From: a virus
Reading direction: 5' to 3' (one strand)
Virus record (IMG/VR): IMGVR_UViG_3300008266_000414
Coordinates: 1-31,191 of that record
DNA: 31,191 nucleotides
Shown here: piece after piece, positions 12,331 through 22,289 of the stretch
Layout of the letters: every line of letters starts with the position of its first letter
Position numbering within the stretch: position 1 is the stretch's first letter
Program-made: the position numbers and the translations under genes
Notes under the pieces: generated by a model
What the model was told of the DNA's origin: nothing
Database searches by the model: none
Seen by the model: the letters and a program-made list of their open reading frames with translations, nothing else

Positions 12331-15300
12331 TTACTGGGGTAGGGCGGGTTCAATCCCGCCCTCCGCTTCATACTCGCCATCTTCGGATTCGTCTTCTTGA
12401 TCCTCAACCATAATCGTCTGGTAAATATCTTCAACTGCCTGACGCTTCAGCTTACCCACTCTGTCGAGCTTCATGCCCGGGTATAGCTCCGACATCATGG
12501 CGTTTTTAAGAGTCTGATCTGACGGCGGCTTGATGGCGTCTTCCATATTACCAGCTTGGATTTCAGCTGAATACTCACTGGAAATCTTGCGTATTTCCCT
12601 ATCGAATTGCATGCGGATCTTTTCTGCTTCAGCCTTTTTGCCAGCCTTGTCAGCTTTGACTGCATCAGCCAGTAGCTTGCCAAGACGCAATGTATTTCTC
12701 CGCTCTGCGTCACGAGTGGACTCATTAAGATTCTTTACTGCCTGCCTCGCCTGCTGCCGGCGCGCAATATCAGTTGTTTGAAAACCCCCGGCGCGAGGGA
12801 GCTGCTCTTCAAAGAAACCCATTTCCTCAGCTGGTTTTACAAGCGTACCGTAGCGCGTCCTGACGCCCTCCTGCGGATACTGCACGAAGCCCTTTAAGAG
12901 ATCCGACGGCCCTTTACCAATGAACGGCGATACAGCTGCCACATAAGCGCCAATCGGCTGCACCCCAGATGCGCGACGATCAAGGTACTCTGAGATCTTC
13001 AGGACGCTGGTTGAGATAGCCGGAACGATACTGAGACCGTCTTCAAATTCAGGGATGATGGACGTGAATCCAATACGCTCACTGATATTCAAACCAAATG
13101 CCCGTGACGGCCCACGGAAGATTGCTTCTGCATCCCGGCGCGCATCTTCGTCGCCGCCAAACATCTCGGCCAGCATCATCTGCGCCTCAGTGCGCATGTC
13201 TAATTTTTTCCCGTTGAGCTTGTTATAAATATACTGGAAGATATTGATCGCATCGTCGCCAAATGGAATAGCAAACAACAGGCCAGCCACAGTCCACATC
13301 GTCATGATCGTGAACATGGCAGCTATCTTACCACGCGGGCCCTGCTTGCGGAGATTCTCAGACAATAAGAACATAGTCTGCAGAGCATACTGGGAAAACT
13401 GTAGCAGCACGCCGCCAGCACCACGCATGACGGGCGGCTTCTCGATCTGACCGCCCATGAACGTCGCTGTCTCAACCATAAATTCAGCAACGTCGAAGGG
13501 ATCGGAGCCCTCATCCATGATTATCTTGGCGCGCTCGTTGTCCTTGTAGGCTTCCTGCCAGTTCTTCAGAGCTTTTTGATCTTTGGCATAGCGATACGCC
13601 ACAATGAACGCAGCCGCCTTGTTCATCTCTTCAGTGACAGAGATGACGCTCGATCCGTACTGGAAGTATCGCTGTGCCGCCTGCCTAATACCGCCGCCGC
13701 GAGACGCCATGATTTCGGTTTCAACACCCATAAGCTCTGGGTTCATCTGGGCCCGGACGGTTCCACGCTTGTTCGCAAGAACGAGAGCGTCGCGCTCTTC
13801 GTCGGTCAGGCCCGGTATCGCGTATGGATCAACGTGCATTCCATAGCCAACCTGACCACGGAATCCGGCGATGACCTGAGCTGACATCTTATAAATATCA
13901 AGACCAGCCGAACCCTTCATGATCGTCATCTGTGGGGCAGTGACTGTCCAGACAGACATGGCGTTCACCGATGATGACGCAATGCTTCCCCACATAGAGT
14001 TAAAAAAGCCAATCGTCCGGAGAGCGCGAAATATACCATGCTCAGGGCTATCTACGTATTCGTCCCAGCCCTCAGCATATTCACGCTCAGCATCGCTTAC
14101 GTTGCGCTTCAGATCATCAAACGCCTCGGAGTATTCCTCACGATACATCCGGTGAGAAACCGTCGATGCCACGATGCGATTGTAATCGAGCAGCCGATCC
14201 GTGAAGTTCGTATCATAACCCGGAATGTCGCGGGATTGCTTCATGTAGCTGGAGATCAGATCTTCCATCAGGACGGAGCGCACGCTCTTCGGGAGATCAG
14301 CAATTACGCCACGCGCAACCTGCTCTGCGTTTGCTGCGCTGAGTTCACCAACGGTATCCTGAGAGAACATGCCGCCCATAGTCCGGTCGAAGTAATTCTT
14401 GATGATCTTGCCAGCGTTGGCATCCATCAAGTTCAGCAGCTTATCCAAGCCGGATAAGTCGTCGATAGTCAGGCGCTCATTCACGTCGGCAGCGCGGCGA
14501 CTCACGACCACCTTGTATCCTTCACTGGATGGGTACTTCTTTTGAATCTCAGCAATCTTTTTGTTGATGCCCGGATCTGGAATCAGCTTGGCAGCCTTCG
14601 GTCCCACCATATTCTTCAGCCACTGAAGGCTGTCCAGCATGAAGAAAGCGCCACTGTCTATCGTGCCATCGGGGCCATAGACCATGATGCGCGTATCACC
14701 TGAGCGCATGAACGGGATGTAAGATATCAGACGCTGCGACTCAATGGCATCGAACAGGCGGAGAAGTTCGTCGCGGAACTCCTCGTCCTCAACACCCTTT
14801 TCAATACCTTCACGGCTGTATTCACCATCGTAACCAAGCGCAGCCAGTCGCGATTTGGCATCCAGCGTAAAGCGACTATCCAGATAATCCCGCACCTCAT
14901 GTAGCAGGCGGGTTTCATTTGCATCCAGCTTCAGTATTTCGCCGGGCTTCGATAGTTCAGGAGCGACGCGTCGCTCGATCCCGTCCGCACCTTCGCGCCG
15001 AAGTTCACGGGTCTTGAGGGAAAAGTTACGCCCAGTGTCGCGGACAGGTGTCCTTGACAGGCGGAGATACTCGAAAACCGCGTTGAGCTTCTGCTTGGAT
15101 TCCTTCGGCAGCTGGTTCACTTCATGCAGCAGCCCTTCAAAGTCAGCCATGAGAAGGTTGCGCATCTTGATCTTGTCGTTCGTTGCCTTGTGCATGCGGG
15201 CAAAGAACTTGCTTTTCCGGGCAACGGCAGTCGCTGGACGCAGCCACGACGAAAAGGCCCCAATGTTTTGCACGGGGTCCAAAAAGACCGGAGCCTCCGG

Positions 15301-15354
15301 AGGATTGTCCAGAGCAACATCAGCAATATCAAGGGAGCAGTTAGATCCTATCAT
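12331..15354 (-). CDS. PLxRFG-like large virion protein, 1007 aa
   Basis: A large late protein with ATG 15354 in a TGATG overlap with the upstream giant gene and GAGGG about 7 bases before. The first 250 residues are charged and helical. The second half holds VLLQFSQYALQTMFLL (about 645-660), one strong hydrophobic segment, MFTIMTMWTVAGLLFAIPF (680-698), then an ERIGFTSIIP stretch. This resembles the C-terminal domain of phage polyvalent proteins known as PLxRFG proteins. Such proteins are packed in the virion and thought to be injected with the DNA. The end has a coiled region and an acidic tail. It may be the second half of a giant protein whose first half is the next gene on the right. The stop lies directly against the end of the + strand operon. 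Confidence 0.6.
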   Translation of the reverse strand: MIGSNCSLDIADVALDNPPEAPVFLDPVQNIGAFSSWLRPATAVARKSKFFARMHKATNDKIKMRNLLMADFEGLLHEVNQLPKESKQKLNAVFEYLRLSRTPVRDTGRNFSLKTRELRREGADGIERRVAPELSKPGEILKLDANETRLLHEVRDYLDSRFTLDAKSRLAALGYDGEYSREGIEKGVEDEEFRDELLRLFDAIESQRLISYIPFMRSGDTRIMVYGPDGTIDSGAFFMLDSLQWLKNMVGPKAAKLIPDPGINKKIAEIQKKYPSSEGYKVVVSRRAADVNERLTIDDLSGLDKLLNLMDANAGKIIKNYFDRTMGGMFSQDTVGELSAANAEQVARGVIADLPKSVRSVLMEDLISSYMKQSRDIPGYDTNFTDRLLDYNRIVASTVSHRMYREEYSEAFDDLKRNVSDAEREYAEGWDEYVDSPEHGIFRALRTIGFFNSMWGSIASSSVNAMSVWTVTAPQMTIMKGSAGLDIYKMSAQVIAGFRGQVGYGMHVDPYAIPGLTDEERDALVLANKRGTVRAQMNPELMGVETEIMASRGGGIRQAAQRYFQYGSSVISVTEEMNKAAAFIVAYRYAKDQKALKNWQEAYKDNERAKIIMDEGSDPFDVAEFMVETATFMGGQIEKPPVMRGAGGVLLQFSQYALQTMFLLSENLRKQGPRGKIAAMFTIMTMWTVAGLLFAIPFGDDAINIFQYIYNKLNGKKLDMRTEAQMMLAEMFGGDEDARRDAEAIFRGPSRAFGLNISERIGFTSIIPEFEDGLSIVPAISTSVLKISEYLDRRASGVQPIGAYVAAVSPFIGKGPSDLLKGFVQYPQEGVRTRYGTLVKPAEEMGFFEEQLPRAGGFQTTDIARRQQARQAVKNLNESTRDAERRNTLRLGKLLADAVKADKAGKKAEAEKIRMQFDREIRKISSEYSAEIQAGNMEDAIKPPSDQTLKNAMMSELYPGMKLDRVGKLKRQAVEDIYQTIMVEDQEDESEDGEYEAEGGIEPALPQ
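12341..12362. terminator. GC-rich hairpin at the convergent gene junction
   Basis: AGGGCGGG and CCCGCCCT form a perfect 8-base-pair stem with a 6-base loop (TTCAAT), placed 10 bases after the stop of the ssb-like gene. It lies within the last codons of the oppositely oriented 1007-residue gene. No T-run follows on either strand, so it is not a standard intrinsic terminator. It may slow or end transcription from both sides, or protect the ends of both messages. Confidence 0.45.
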
Positions 15355-18300
15355 CAGTCACACCCTCGGTTTTCTTTCTGCAAGTCAGCGCCTTCTTTGA
15401 TGATCTTATCGTTGGGTTTCTGCGCTTTGGCAACCGCATTCCGCATCTGCTTAGGCGTCCCATTAATCAGAGCCTGAACAGCCTGCTTGTTGTTTGTTAC
15501 CTTCTCAGGTGAAACCGATTCTTCGTTTACTGCAGCTACGCGGAAGTCGGCCTTCGCCTTGTCACCCGCCGCTATTACGCTATTAGCAGCGTCTAGGAAG
15601 TCGTTGAAGAACTGATCTCGCGCCGGGCCCATGCCGAATATCTTGCGGATCATATCCACAAAGTCATCCCACCATGACCGCTTACCAGCTTCCTTCTCAC
15701 TCATGAGACGGTAACCGCTGCCATCCTTCACGACACGCTTAGCGAAATCCTGAATATCCTTATTGGTCAGCAGGTATGCCAGCGCTTCATTCGGAGATTC
15801 CGCTGCGCTTATAACGGTACTGGGGATGCCTGCGCCACCCTCGTATTCTTTCTTAATAACATTACCGAATTTGCGCCACATGTTATTAAATTTCTGGACC
15901 TCTGCCGCGACATCTTCATTGTATAAACCGCGATCTTCCAGAGGCTCACGATTGCGTTCATTGTAAACTCCAACGCTTGACCAACGCGCCTTCACGTAAG
16001 CGTGGATCGCTTCATGCAGGAACGTCTGCTCATTAACACCGTTCGCTGCTTGGTATTTGTTCTTTATAAGGTAGATGTTCTTATCTTTTGGCGTCGAAAG
16101 AACCATGCCGCGAACGTCACCGATAGTCACAAGATAAATGGAATCTTCGTCAGCTCCGTTCTTTGAGAGCGTAGCTATCGCTTTGTCATAGTCGTTGACC
16201 GGATCAAGGATAACCGTCTTCTGATCACCAACGCCGTTCAAGGCTAGAATGGCGGCCATTTTCCGTGCGTCTGGGTTCTTGCTGCTCTTCTGGATTAACT
16301 CAATGGCCTTCTTCGTGTCACCACTTTCAAGCGTTTTGTAGAGAGCGCTGTTCGGCGCAATCGGGGTATCGTTAATAGTCGCACTTGCTGGCGATGAAGC
16401 CAATGCCGCCGCTGCTGCAATGGCAGTTACAGGCTTAGAGTCGCGTATGTTGGCATATTCAAAAGCCTTGTCTTCGAGCATCTGGTTAGAAACAAACTTA
16501 CCATCGCTCTTCGCCAAGCTATCCAGCGCCTTGATGATTGGCGCGTTTGAATCCAGCTTGAAGAGACCCTTGATCTTTATCGAAAGCTCACGCAGCCAAT
16601 TCTTCAGGCGTCCAAGCAGCGAACCCTGCACATCATACCGGCCCTGCAAAATTTCAGTGGCGTTGACGGCCCAGAACTCTGACGGGTTCACATATTGGTA
16701 GAGGCGTCCGTCAACTTTCCCAGACGAAATCAGCCCCGTCGCAAACTTGAATGCCGAGCTAGGGCTATAGTATTTATCCTTTAGCTTAATCTGCTCTTGG
16801 TTATGGAACGCACGGATGGCTTGGAAAAACAGGGTATCGTTTTCATTCTTGCCATCGTAAGAAAGCACCTCAACTTCATTCAGCTCCTTCGCCCAAGCCC
16901 GCTTGATTGCTGCACGAATATCCTGCGGCATCATGCGCTCAAGGTGGTGCATGATTTCATGGACCGTCGTGCCATCGTTAGCCCGGCCTTTAATCAAGCG
17001 CATGACACGGGAAAGCGGATCATATTCTCCTAAGAAACTACTATCCTTAGGCTGCTTTACTACAGAAATGCCAAGATCATTAAGCAGGTTTTCATTGCGC
17101 AGAATGAACCACTCTGCAAAATTAGCTTCCTCTTCAGATATGTTGCCTTTGCGCTTCTGCTCAAGGAGAACCGACCTGATCCTGTCAGGGCCACGAACCT
17201 TCAGCTTACCAAGATCTTCCCAGCGCTTCCAGTTCTTCATGTCTTCAATGAAGTTAGAGTACGACGCTACCTCAAAAGCAAACTCATTGGCATTTATCTT
17301 GCCGTCAGCCCACAGCTTCATGAGCTTGGTAACGCCACGGGACAATGACGGAACCCTGCGGGCCTCATCGAGTATCTCCTCTCGACGCTTTGGCGAGATC
17401 GGCTGGATGCTGGCAAACATATTGGACTGCCCAGCGCCACTGCCGCGTTCGTCCAAGATGCCGTCAAGGATTTCAACGGGCGACATTGAATCGCTCTCAA
17501 ACAAGCCCTCGCTCGTTGTCTGCTCAGAAGCCCGGCGCGCATACTTTTCAAGCACGTCAGCAATGGCTTCGCGGCCAGCTGCGCGACCCAAGGTTTCATT
17601 ATAGAACGAACGAATGAACCGCTCCGTCACAGGATTCAACGGATTGAATGCGTCCTGCTGGCTTAGGAAGTCGCCAATCTTCATGCCCTTGTTGCGGACA
17701 TCGCGAACAATCTTTGCCGCTTCAACAAGCTGCTTGGTCGTGTCCATTTCTGGCTCGACATCACCCTCTTTGATTGCATCGAGCATACGACGCCATGCCG
17801 GGGCAGCATCCTCAAGCGCACCACCAATGCTCTTGATGTTATTGTCCTGAGATTCATCAAGGGTGTTGATCAGGTCAGCATCACCGTATGCCGATGATTT
17901 AACAGCGGTGCGAAGGCGGCGAGTGCCTTCAGCTGACAACCGACCATCTTTATCAAGGAACGCAGCCTGCTCTTGCGTTGGCAGCTTCGACAGGAACGCA
18001 CGCACAAATCCCTGATTGGTTGAAGCATTGACATCAGGAGACGCCATGAGGCTCATGACATCTGGGGTCAAAGACGCTGCGTCAGTCTGAGCTTTCTCGC
18101 TGGTGCTGAGCTGCAGCTTCGTGTCCATGTTGCTTTCGCGCACGAACTTCGAGCGCTCCTCCGGCGTCATCCGGTCAATACGGCGGCGCACCAGAACTGG
18201 ACGATCAAGACCAGATATGTCGAAGCCCTGATCTTCAATGAACTTACGATAGGCATCAGCCTTCTCAGGAGACTCGTCGTACACTTTGTTAATCGCCAAG

Positions 18301-20846
18301 ACGCGACCGTTGCCGCTCTCGACCACATTGTCTGGGCCAACAATCGGAGAACCACGGTCGCTCTCAAGGCTCTCACCAAGGCGCTCAGGGTCAAACTTAG
18401 CGAAGATGTCCTGAACCTGCAGGTCAGTGGAAGATCGGCTGCGGTCGCGGTTCTGCAGGTCGCCTGTAGCCGCTGTCAGATTGGCTGCATCCACGACCTC
18501 GAAGGCAGTTTTTACTTTCGATCCACCGGGAGTGGTTACGGTGCGGACACGCTCTGGTGGTGGCGGCGGGAGCTCAGGCTCTTGTACAGGTTCTTGTACA
18601 GGTGCAGGCGCAGACACAGGCACAGCGGCCTCATCCAGAAACGCTTCTGAGAAATTGTCCGTAGACTGCCTACCGTCTTCACCAGTCATGCTCGAAGCAA
18701 ACGAGTTGATCTTGCCTTCATCGAGCGACCTTGCGCGCTGTTCGCCTTTACCAAAGATGTGAACCGGGACAGGAACGTCCCCATTCTTTTCCTGAATGAC
18801 CATCATCCGGTGACGACCATCATGGCTCTTGACCTTACCCGTTTCAAAATCCAGATTCAGGAATGGCGATCCAACGCCCTTACCTTCTTCTACGGATTGC
18901 CGGATGTAATCGAGACTCGACTGCTTTGGCTTTTCAAGATCAGCAGCCAGCTCAAGGAACTTTGATGGACGCATCATGGCTGTGAAGCCGCGATACTTCA
19001 CGTTCTGGTTCAACGGAACCTGACCGACGCCATTTTCTTGGTCAAAGATTACCTTGCCAACCTGAGACTTGCCCTGCGCATTCATTGGCGAAGGAGGAGG
19101 CATCTCGATGGTGAACTTCGGCTTCCCAGCAGGCGGTGAAAATATCGGTGGGGCCACATCCGGAGAAAATACCGGTGGTGCTACAGCACCAGACTTGATT
19201 GCGGCCTTAGCTTCCCGCGCCGCTTCTTCTTCCGCCGTTTCAATGGTAAACTTCGGTTTCTCAGTAGGTGCAGTAGGCGGTGGTGGTGGAGGAGGCGGTG
19301 GAGCAAACACATCATCCAGACCCTCTGTAATATCCATGCCAAAGGCCATGCCGCCCAAGCCGCTTTCAGGCTCAGCGACGCCAGCTTTGATCGCAGCCTG
19401 AATCTGATCTGGATCTTCAGAGAATACTACGCCGTCAGCATCCGCGAGGACAACGCCGCCGTCTTCATCGAAGCCTTGGAATGTATATTCCTGCGGCCCG
19501 GTTGGTTCCTGAAGAATGACTTTGCCGCCGACAGGGCCAAGAGCTTTAGCAAGGGCCTCCATGTCTGCTGGTGGCGGTGGCGGAGGCGGAGGAGGCGGTG
19601 GAGTGCGAGGAGCTTGTGCAGCACCGGACGTTGGAGCGGTTGGCCCCGTGTCACGCCCAGAGAACACACCCTGAAGACCGCCGATAGGGGCTGCGATTGT
19701 CGCTCCACCGATTGCGCCCAGAGCGCCGGAGGACATAACATCTTCGCCGATAGGCACTTCCGCTGCGGTTCCGAGCTTGGCGATGTTTGTTGCCAGCTTA
19801 GATCCAGCTTCTTCAACAAACTCCTGCGGAGCCTCGCCAATAGCCGCTCGACCCGCAGAACGGAGGATACCTTCCCGCACTGGTTGACCGGCGAATACTC
19901 GCTGCTCAAGGCCCGGTATTTTTGCCGCGACGGCAGACGTAGCTGCTGCGCCAGAAAATGCTATCTGGAATGCACGGTCAGCCTCTTCTTGGGTTCCGCC
20001 TTTGGCAAGCACATCTTCGTAGGCTTGGCTACCAGCACTAGCTGCGTTTATTGTGGCACCAGAACCAACAACGCCGCGCCTAACCACTTTGTTGAGTGCC
20101 GCTTCAGAAACCTCAGCCCCTAAGCGCGGCAGTATTGCGCGAGCACCGGACTGAACGAGTTTACCCGGAATGACCGTAGCAAGCGTGGCAGGCAACATTG
20201 ACGCTGTAGTTTCAGCAAGACTTCGCGGCGTATCAACTGCCGTTTGAACTGTAGCTATTTGAGTAGCAGCCTCTTTCGGCGTTTGAGGCAATAAGTTACG
20301 GGCGAATGCGTTGATGGCGTAATCTATTGGACTAAATATTTTCGTACTAGTACTTGGAGGCGCTGCCAAATATCTGCCAATCCCAGAGTAAATTTTAGAA
20401 CCCATGCCGGGATCGGATTGAGCTATTTCTCTCTGCTGCCTAGCCTGATTTTCAAGGCTCGCCTCAGATAGTTCAGCCTCAGCCCTAGTCTTAATTCCCT
20501 CACCGGATTTCCGAAGGTAATCCCCAAGTAGCGCGTCTACCTGTCTATCTATCTCGCCAATAACAGGAACTGATTTAGTAAGATTTGCTGCCTGCTTGAA
20601 TGTTAAGCCAAGCTCGGACACGAGGCTTCCGATGCCACCCTTAAACCTTGCGCCAACATCGCTAAGAAACGACTCGTCTTCTTTCTTCTTCGGCTTCGGC
20701 TTCGGCTTTGCAGCAGGCGGTGGCAGAGCAGCCGCCCGCCCGGCACCGTCAACGATTGCTTGAAGGTCAGCTGGCGTAGCTCCGTCAGGGGCTTCGATTA
20801 CGTAGCGGTATCCGCCGGATTCATATGTGTACCGATAGTTTGCCAT
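15354..20846 (-). CDS. Giant polyvalent virion protein, 1830 aa: DdrB/ParB-like domain and two zincin motifs
   Basis: The start is ATG 20846 with GGAG 6 bases upstream. Visible modules are: an N-terminal small domain (APDGATPADLQAIV, about 18-31); Pro runs near 415-426 and 516-525; a 'G.GSPFLNL ... HDGRHR' module (HDGRHR at 675-680); a DdrB/ParB-superfamily-like domain about 790-880 (DLQNRDRSR, SPIVGPDNVVESGNGR, RPVLVRRR); and a first zincin motif HEIMH at 1296-1300. A signal-peptide-like hydrophobic segment follows at 1472-1489, ending ASA, then a second zincin motif HEAIH at 1611-1615 with SPNEALAYLL downstream. This domain mix is typical of large polyvalent proteins in phage and mobile elements, delivered with the DNA to act on the new host. 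Exact substrates are unknown. Confidence 0.72.
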   Translation of the reverse strand: MANYRYTYESGGYRYVIEAPDGATPADLQAIVDGAGRAAALPPPAAKPKPKPKKKEDESFLSDVGARFKGGIGSLVSELGLTFKQAANLTKSVPVIGEIDRQVDALLGDYLRKSGEGIKTRAEAELSEASLENQARQQREIAQSDPGMGSKIYSGIGRYLAAPPSTSTKIFSPIDYAINAFARNLLPQTPKEAATQIATVQTAVDTPRSLAETTASMLPATLATVIPGKLVQSGARAILPRLGAEVSEAALNKVVRRGVVGSGATINAASAGSQAYEDVLAKGGTQEEADRAFQIAFSGAAATSAVAAKIPGLEQRVFAGQPVREGILRSAGRAAIGEAPQEFVEEAGSKLATNIAKLGTAAEVPIGEDVMSSGALGAIGGATIAAPIGGLQGVFSGRDTGPTAPTSGAAQAPRTPPPPPPPPPPPADMEALAKALGPVGGKVILQEPTGPQEYTFQGFDEDGGVVLADADGVVFSEDPDQIQAAIKAGVAEPESGLGGMAFGMDITEGLDDVFAPPPPPPPPPTAPTEKPKFTIETAEEEAAREAKAAIKSGAVAPPVFSPDVAPPIFSPPAGKPKFTIEMPPPSPMNAQGKSQVGKVIFDQENGVGQVPLNQNVKYRGFTAMMRPSKFLELAADLEKPKQSSLDYIRQSVEEGKGVGSPFLNLDFETGKVKSHDGRHRMMVIQEKNGDVPVPVHIFGKGEQRARSLDEGKINSFASSMTGEDGRQSTDNFSEAFLDEAAVPVSAPAPVQEPVQEPELPPPPPERVRTVTTPGGSKVKTAFEVVDAANLTAATGDLQNRDRSRSSTDLQVQDIFAKFDPERLGESLESDRGSPIVGPDNVVESGNGRVLAINKVYDESPEKADAYRKFIEDQGFDISGLDRPVLVRRRIDRMTPEERSKFVRESNMDTKLQLSTSEKAQTDAASLTPDVMSLMASPDVNASTNQGFVRAFLSKLPTQEQAAFLDKDGRLSAEGTRRLRTAVKSSAYGDADLINTLDESQDNNIKSIGGALEDAAPAWRRMLDAIKEGDVEPEMDTTKQLVEAAKIVRDVRNKGMKIGDFLSQQDAFNPLNPVTERFIRSFYNETLGRAAGREAIADVLEKYARRASEQTTSEGLFESDSMSPVEILDGILDERGSGAGQSNMFASIQPISPKRREEILDEARRVPSLSRGVTKLMKLWADGKINANEFAFEVASYSNFIEDMKNWKRWEDLGKLKVRGPDRIRSVLLEQKRKGNISEEEANFAEWFILRNENLLNDLGISVVKQPKDSSFLGEYDPLSRVMRLIKGRANDGTTVHEIMHHLERMMPQDIRAAIKRAWAKELNEVEVLSYDGKNENDTLFFQAIRAFHNQEQIKLKDKYYSPSSAFKFATGLISSGKVDGRLYQYVNPSEFWAVNATEILQGRYDVQGSLLGRLKNWLRELSIKIKGLFKLDSNAPIIKALDSLAKSDGKFVSNQMLEDKAFEYANIRDSKPVTAIAAAAALASSPASATINDTPIAPNSALYKTLESGDTKKAIELIQKSSKNPDARKMAAILALNGVGDQKTVILDPVNDYDKAIATLSKNGADEDSIYLVTIGDVRGMVLSTPKDKNIYLIKNKYQAANGVNEQTFLHEAIHAYVKARWSSVGVYNERNREPLEDRGLYNEDVAAEVQKFNNMWRKFGNVIKKEYEGGAGIPSTVISAAESPNEALAYLLTNKDIQDFAKRVVKDGSGYRLMSEKEAGKRSWWDDFVDMIRKIFGMGPARDQFFNDFLDAANSVIAAGDKAKADFRVAAVNEESVSPEKVTNNKQAVQALINGTPKQMRNAVAKAQKPNDKIIKEGADLQKENRGCD

Positions 20847-20866
20847 GTAGCGCTCCTATCGCACTA

Positions 20867-22288
20867 TTAGATTTTTTCTTTTTTAAGAACTTTACCAGTC
20901 GTGCCAGCGGGAGGACGTGTCCCTCTTAACTCTCCCAGCTCCCTATCTATGTATGCTATTGCCAGTTTAATAGCCGCCTTCTCAGCGCCTACAGTCGTAG
21001 CGCTGTTAAGTTCAATCATCAAGCCGCGACGCTCCTTGCTAAGATCGCCGATCTTTGTCTGGATCTGATTCTGCGTCATGGGTTTATCGCCACTGCCGCC
21101 ACTGCTTCCGCGACCTCCGCCCAGTCTGTAATACGCGGCCTGAGCTGCCCTGAGATCATTCTCGGACCGAATAGTTTCCTCAGCAGTATCAGCCTTGGTC
21201 TTAGCTTCAGAGGCCGCTGACTTGGCCTGACTAATAACATCGTCCCTAGTAGATAATGCGACAATATCGTCATTACTTAATTTCGACATCGCGTAACCTT
21301 CTTGGGTCAACTTAACGCCAGCATCGCTCAGGGCAATCGCTTTGTCACGGGCGGCCTGAAGCGCATCCATCTTCTGCAGAGCATACGCGTCACGCTTCTC
21401 TTCAATGCCACGAAGAGCTGCTTCACGCGCATCACGCGCACCAGTATATTTTTCAGATCCAGCCTGCAGCCCGCGAGCCAAGGCAGAGCCGAAGCTCTCA
21501 CCGGGCCTCGCGCCTGCAAGTGCAGCGCCTCCAGCAATCAGCGCATCAAACGGAGCGCGCTTACGTGCCTTCTCAACCAGCTCTTCTTCACGGCCAAGAC
21601 GCGCCGCCTGCCGCTCCAATAGAGCTGCGCGATCAACATCGACAACAGCGCCCTCTTCAGCTGCGACGAGCCCCTGCAGACGAGTAACCACCCCGGATAG
21701 GTTTGTTATCTTAGACGCCAGTTCAGGAGGAGTTGCGGCACCCGCTGGCACAGTCGCCTTCAGCTGATCAAGCTCAGCTTTTGCCTGCTCAAACTGTGGC
21801 CTAAAACGTGATGCGTATTTTGGTTTTTCCGGAGCCTCCTCCGCAGGGGCAGCAGGTGCCGCAGCAGCTACCGCAGATTCACGCGCATCTGGCTGAGCAG
21901 TGCCCTTACCAGCCTGCATTCCGGCAATCATTTCTTCTTGCCAAGGTGCAAGCGGCACACTCTGAGGGTCTACAACTAAAGTTCTGCCAGTCGCCCCAAC
22001 TGGTACCGTGGGATCAACGCGGCGCGCATTTGAAACCGGAACCAACTGAGAGGTAGGCTTCGGAGCTTGCAGTCGTGCAACAGCCATAGGCGCTGGAGAT
22101 GACGGGGTTAGAACCGTAGCTGGCTGGAATATATCCGCGAGTCCGCCACCACCAGCGCCCGGAGCGCCCATGCCTTCGGTCGCCATGACCTGCGCAATGA
22201 GATCGTCAACAGCCATGTTCTGCAGCTCAGGCCTATCTGCCCGCAACTGCATGGCTCTCATTTTCGCCTGCTGAATTGTCATCGCCAT
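20867..22288 (-). CDS. Virion/ejection-type helical protein, 473 aa
   Basis: The start is ATG 22288 with AAAGG about 8 bases upstream, one base after the stop of the preceding gene. The N-terminus (MTIQQAKMRAMQLRADRPEL) is a short helical unit. Residues about 30-150 are Pro/Ala-rich and probably flexible, and about 155-400 are Ala/Glu/Lys-rich coiled coil. A PFDALIAGGAALAGARPGES segment and a GLQAGSEKYTGAR segment sit in the middle, a pattern I have seen in phage internal proteins. It ends in two consecutive stops (TAATAG). Its place among the ejection-type genes suggests a component delivered into or through the host envelope. The function is not proven. Confidence 0.55.
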   Translation of the reverse strand: MAMTIQQAKMRAMQLRADRPELQNMAVDDLIAQVMATEGMGAPGAGGGGLADIFQPATVLTPSSPAPMAVARLQAPKPTSQLVPVSNARRVDPTVPVGATGRTLVVDPQSVPLAPWQEEMIAGMQAGKGTAQPDARESAVAAAAPAAPAEEAPEKPKYASRFRPQFEQAKAELDQLKATVPAGAATPPELASKITNLSGVVTRLQGLVAAEEGAVVDVDRAALLERQAARLGREEELVEKARKRAPFDALIAGGAALAGARPGESFGSALARGLQAGSEKYTGARDAREAALRGIEEKRDAYALQKMDALQAARDKAIALSDAGVKLTQEGYAMSKLSNDDIVALSTRDDVISQAKSAASEAKTKADTAEETIRSENDLRAAQAAYYRLGGGRGSSGGSGDKPMTQNQIQTKIGDLSKERRGLMIELNSATTVGAEKAAIKLAIAYIDRELGELRGTRPPAGTTGKVLKKEKI

Positions 22289-22289
22289 C

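Noticed and set aside
12335-12371. tRNA or tmRNA 3' end-like sequence (GGTTCAATCCC within a GC stem) as a possible attachment site
   Set aside because: The loop is 6 bases rather than 7, there is no matching acceptor strand or other arms upstream, and the sequence lies in coding ends. No integrase is seen.
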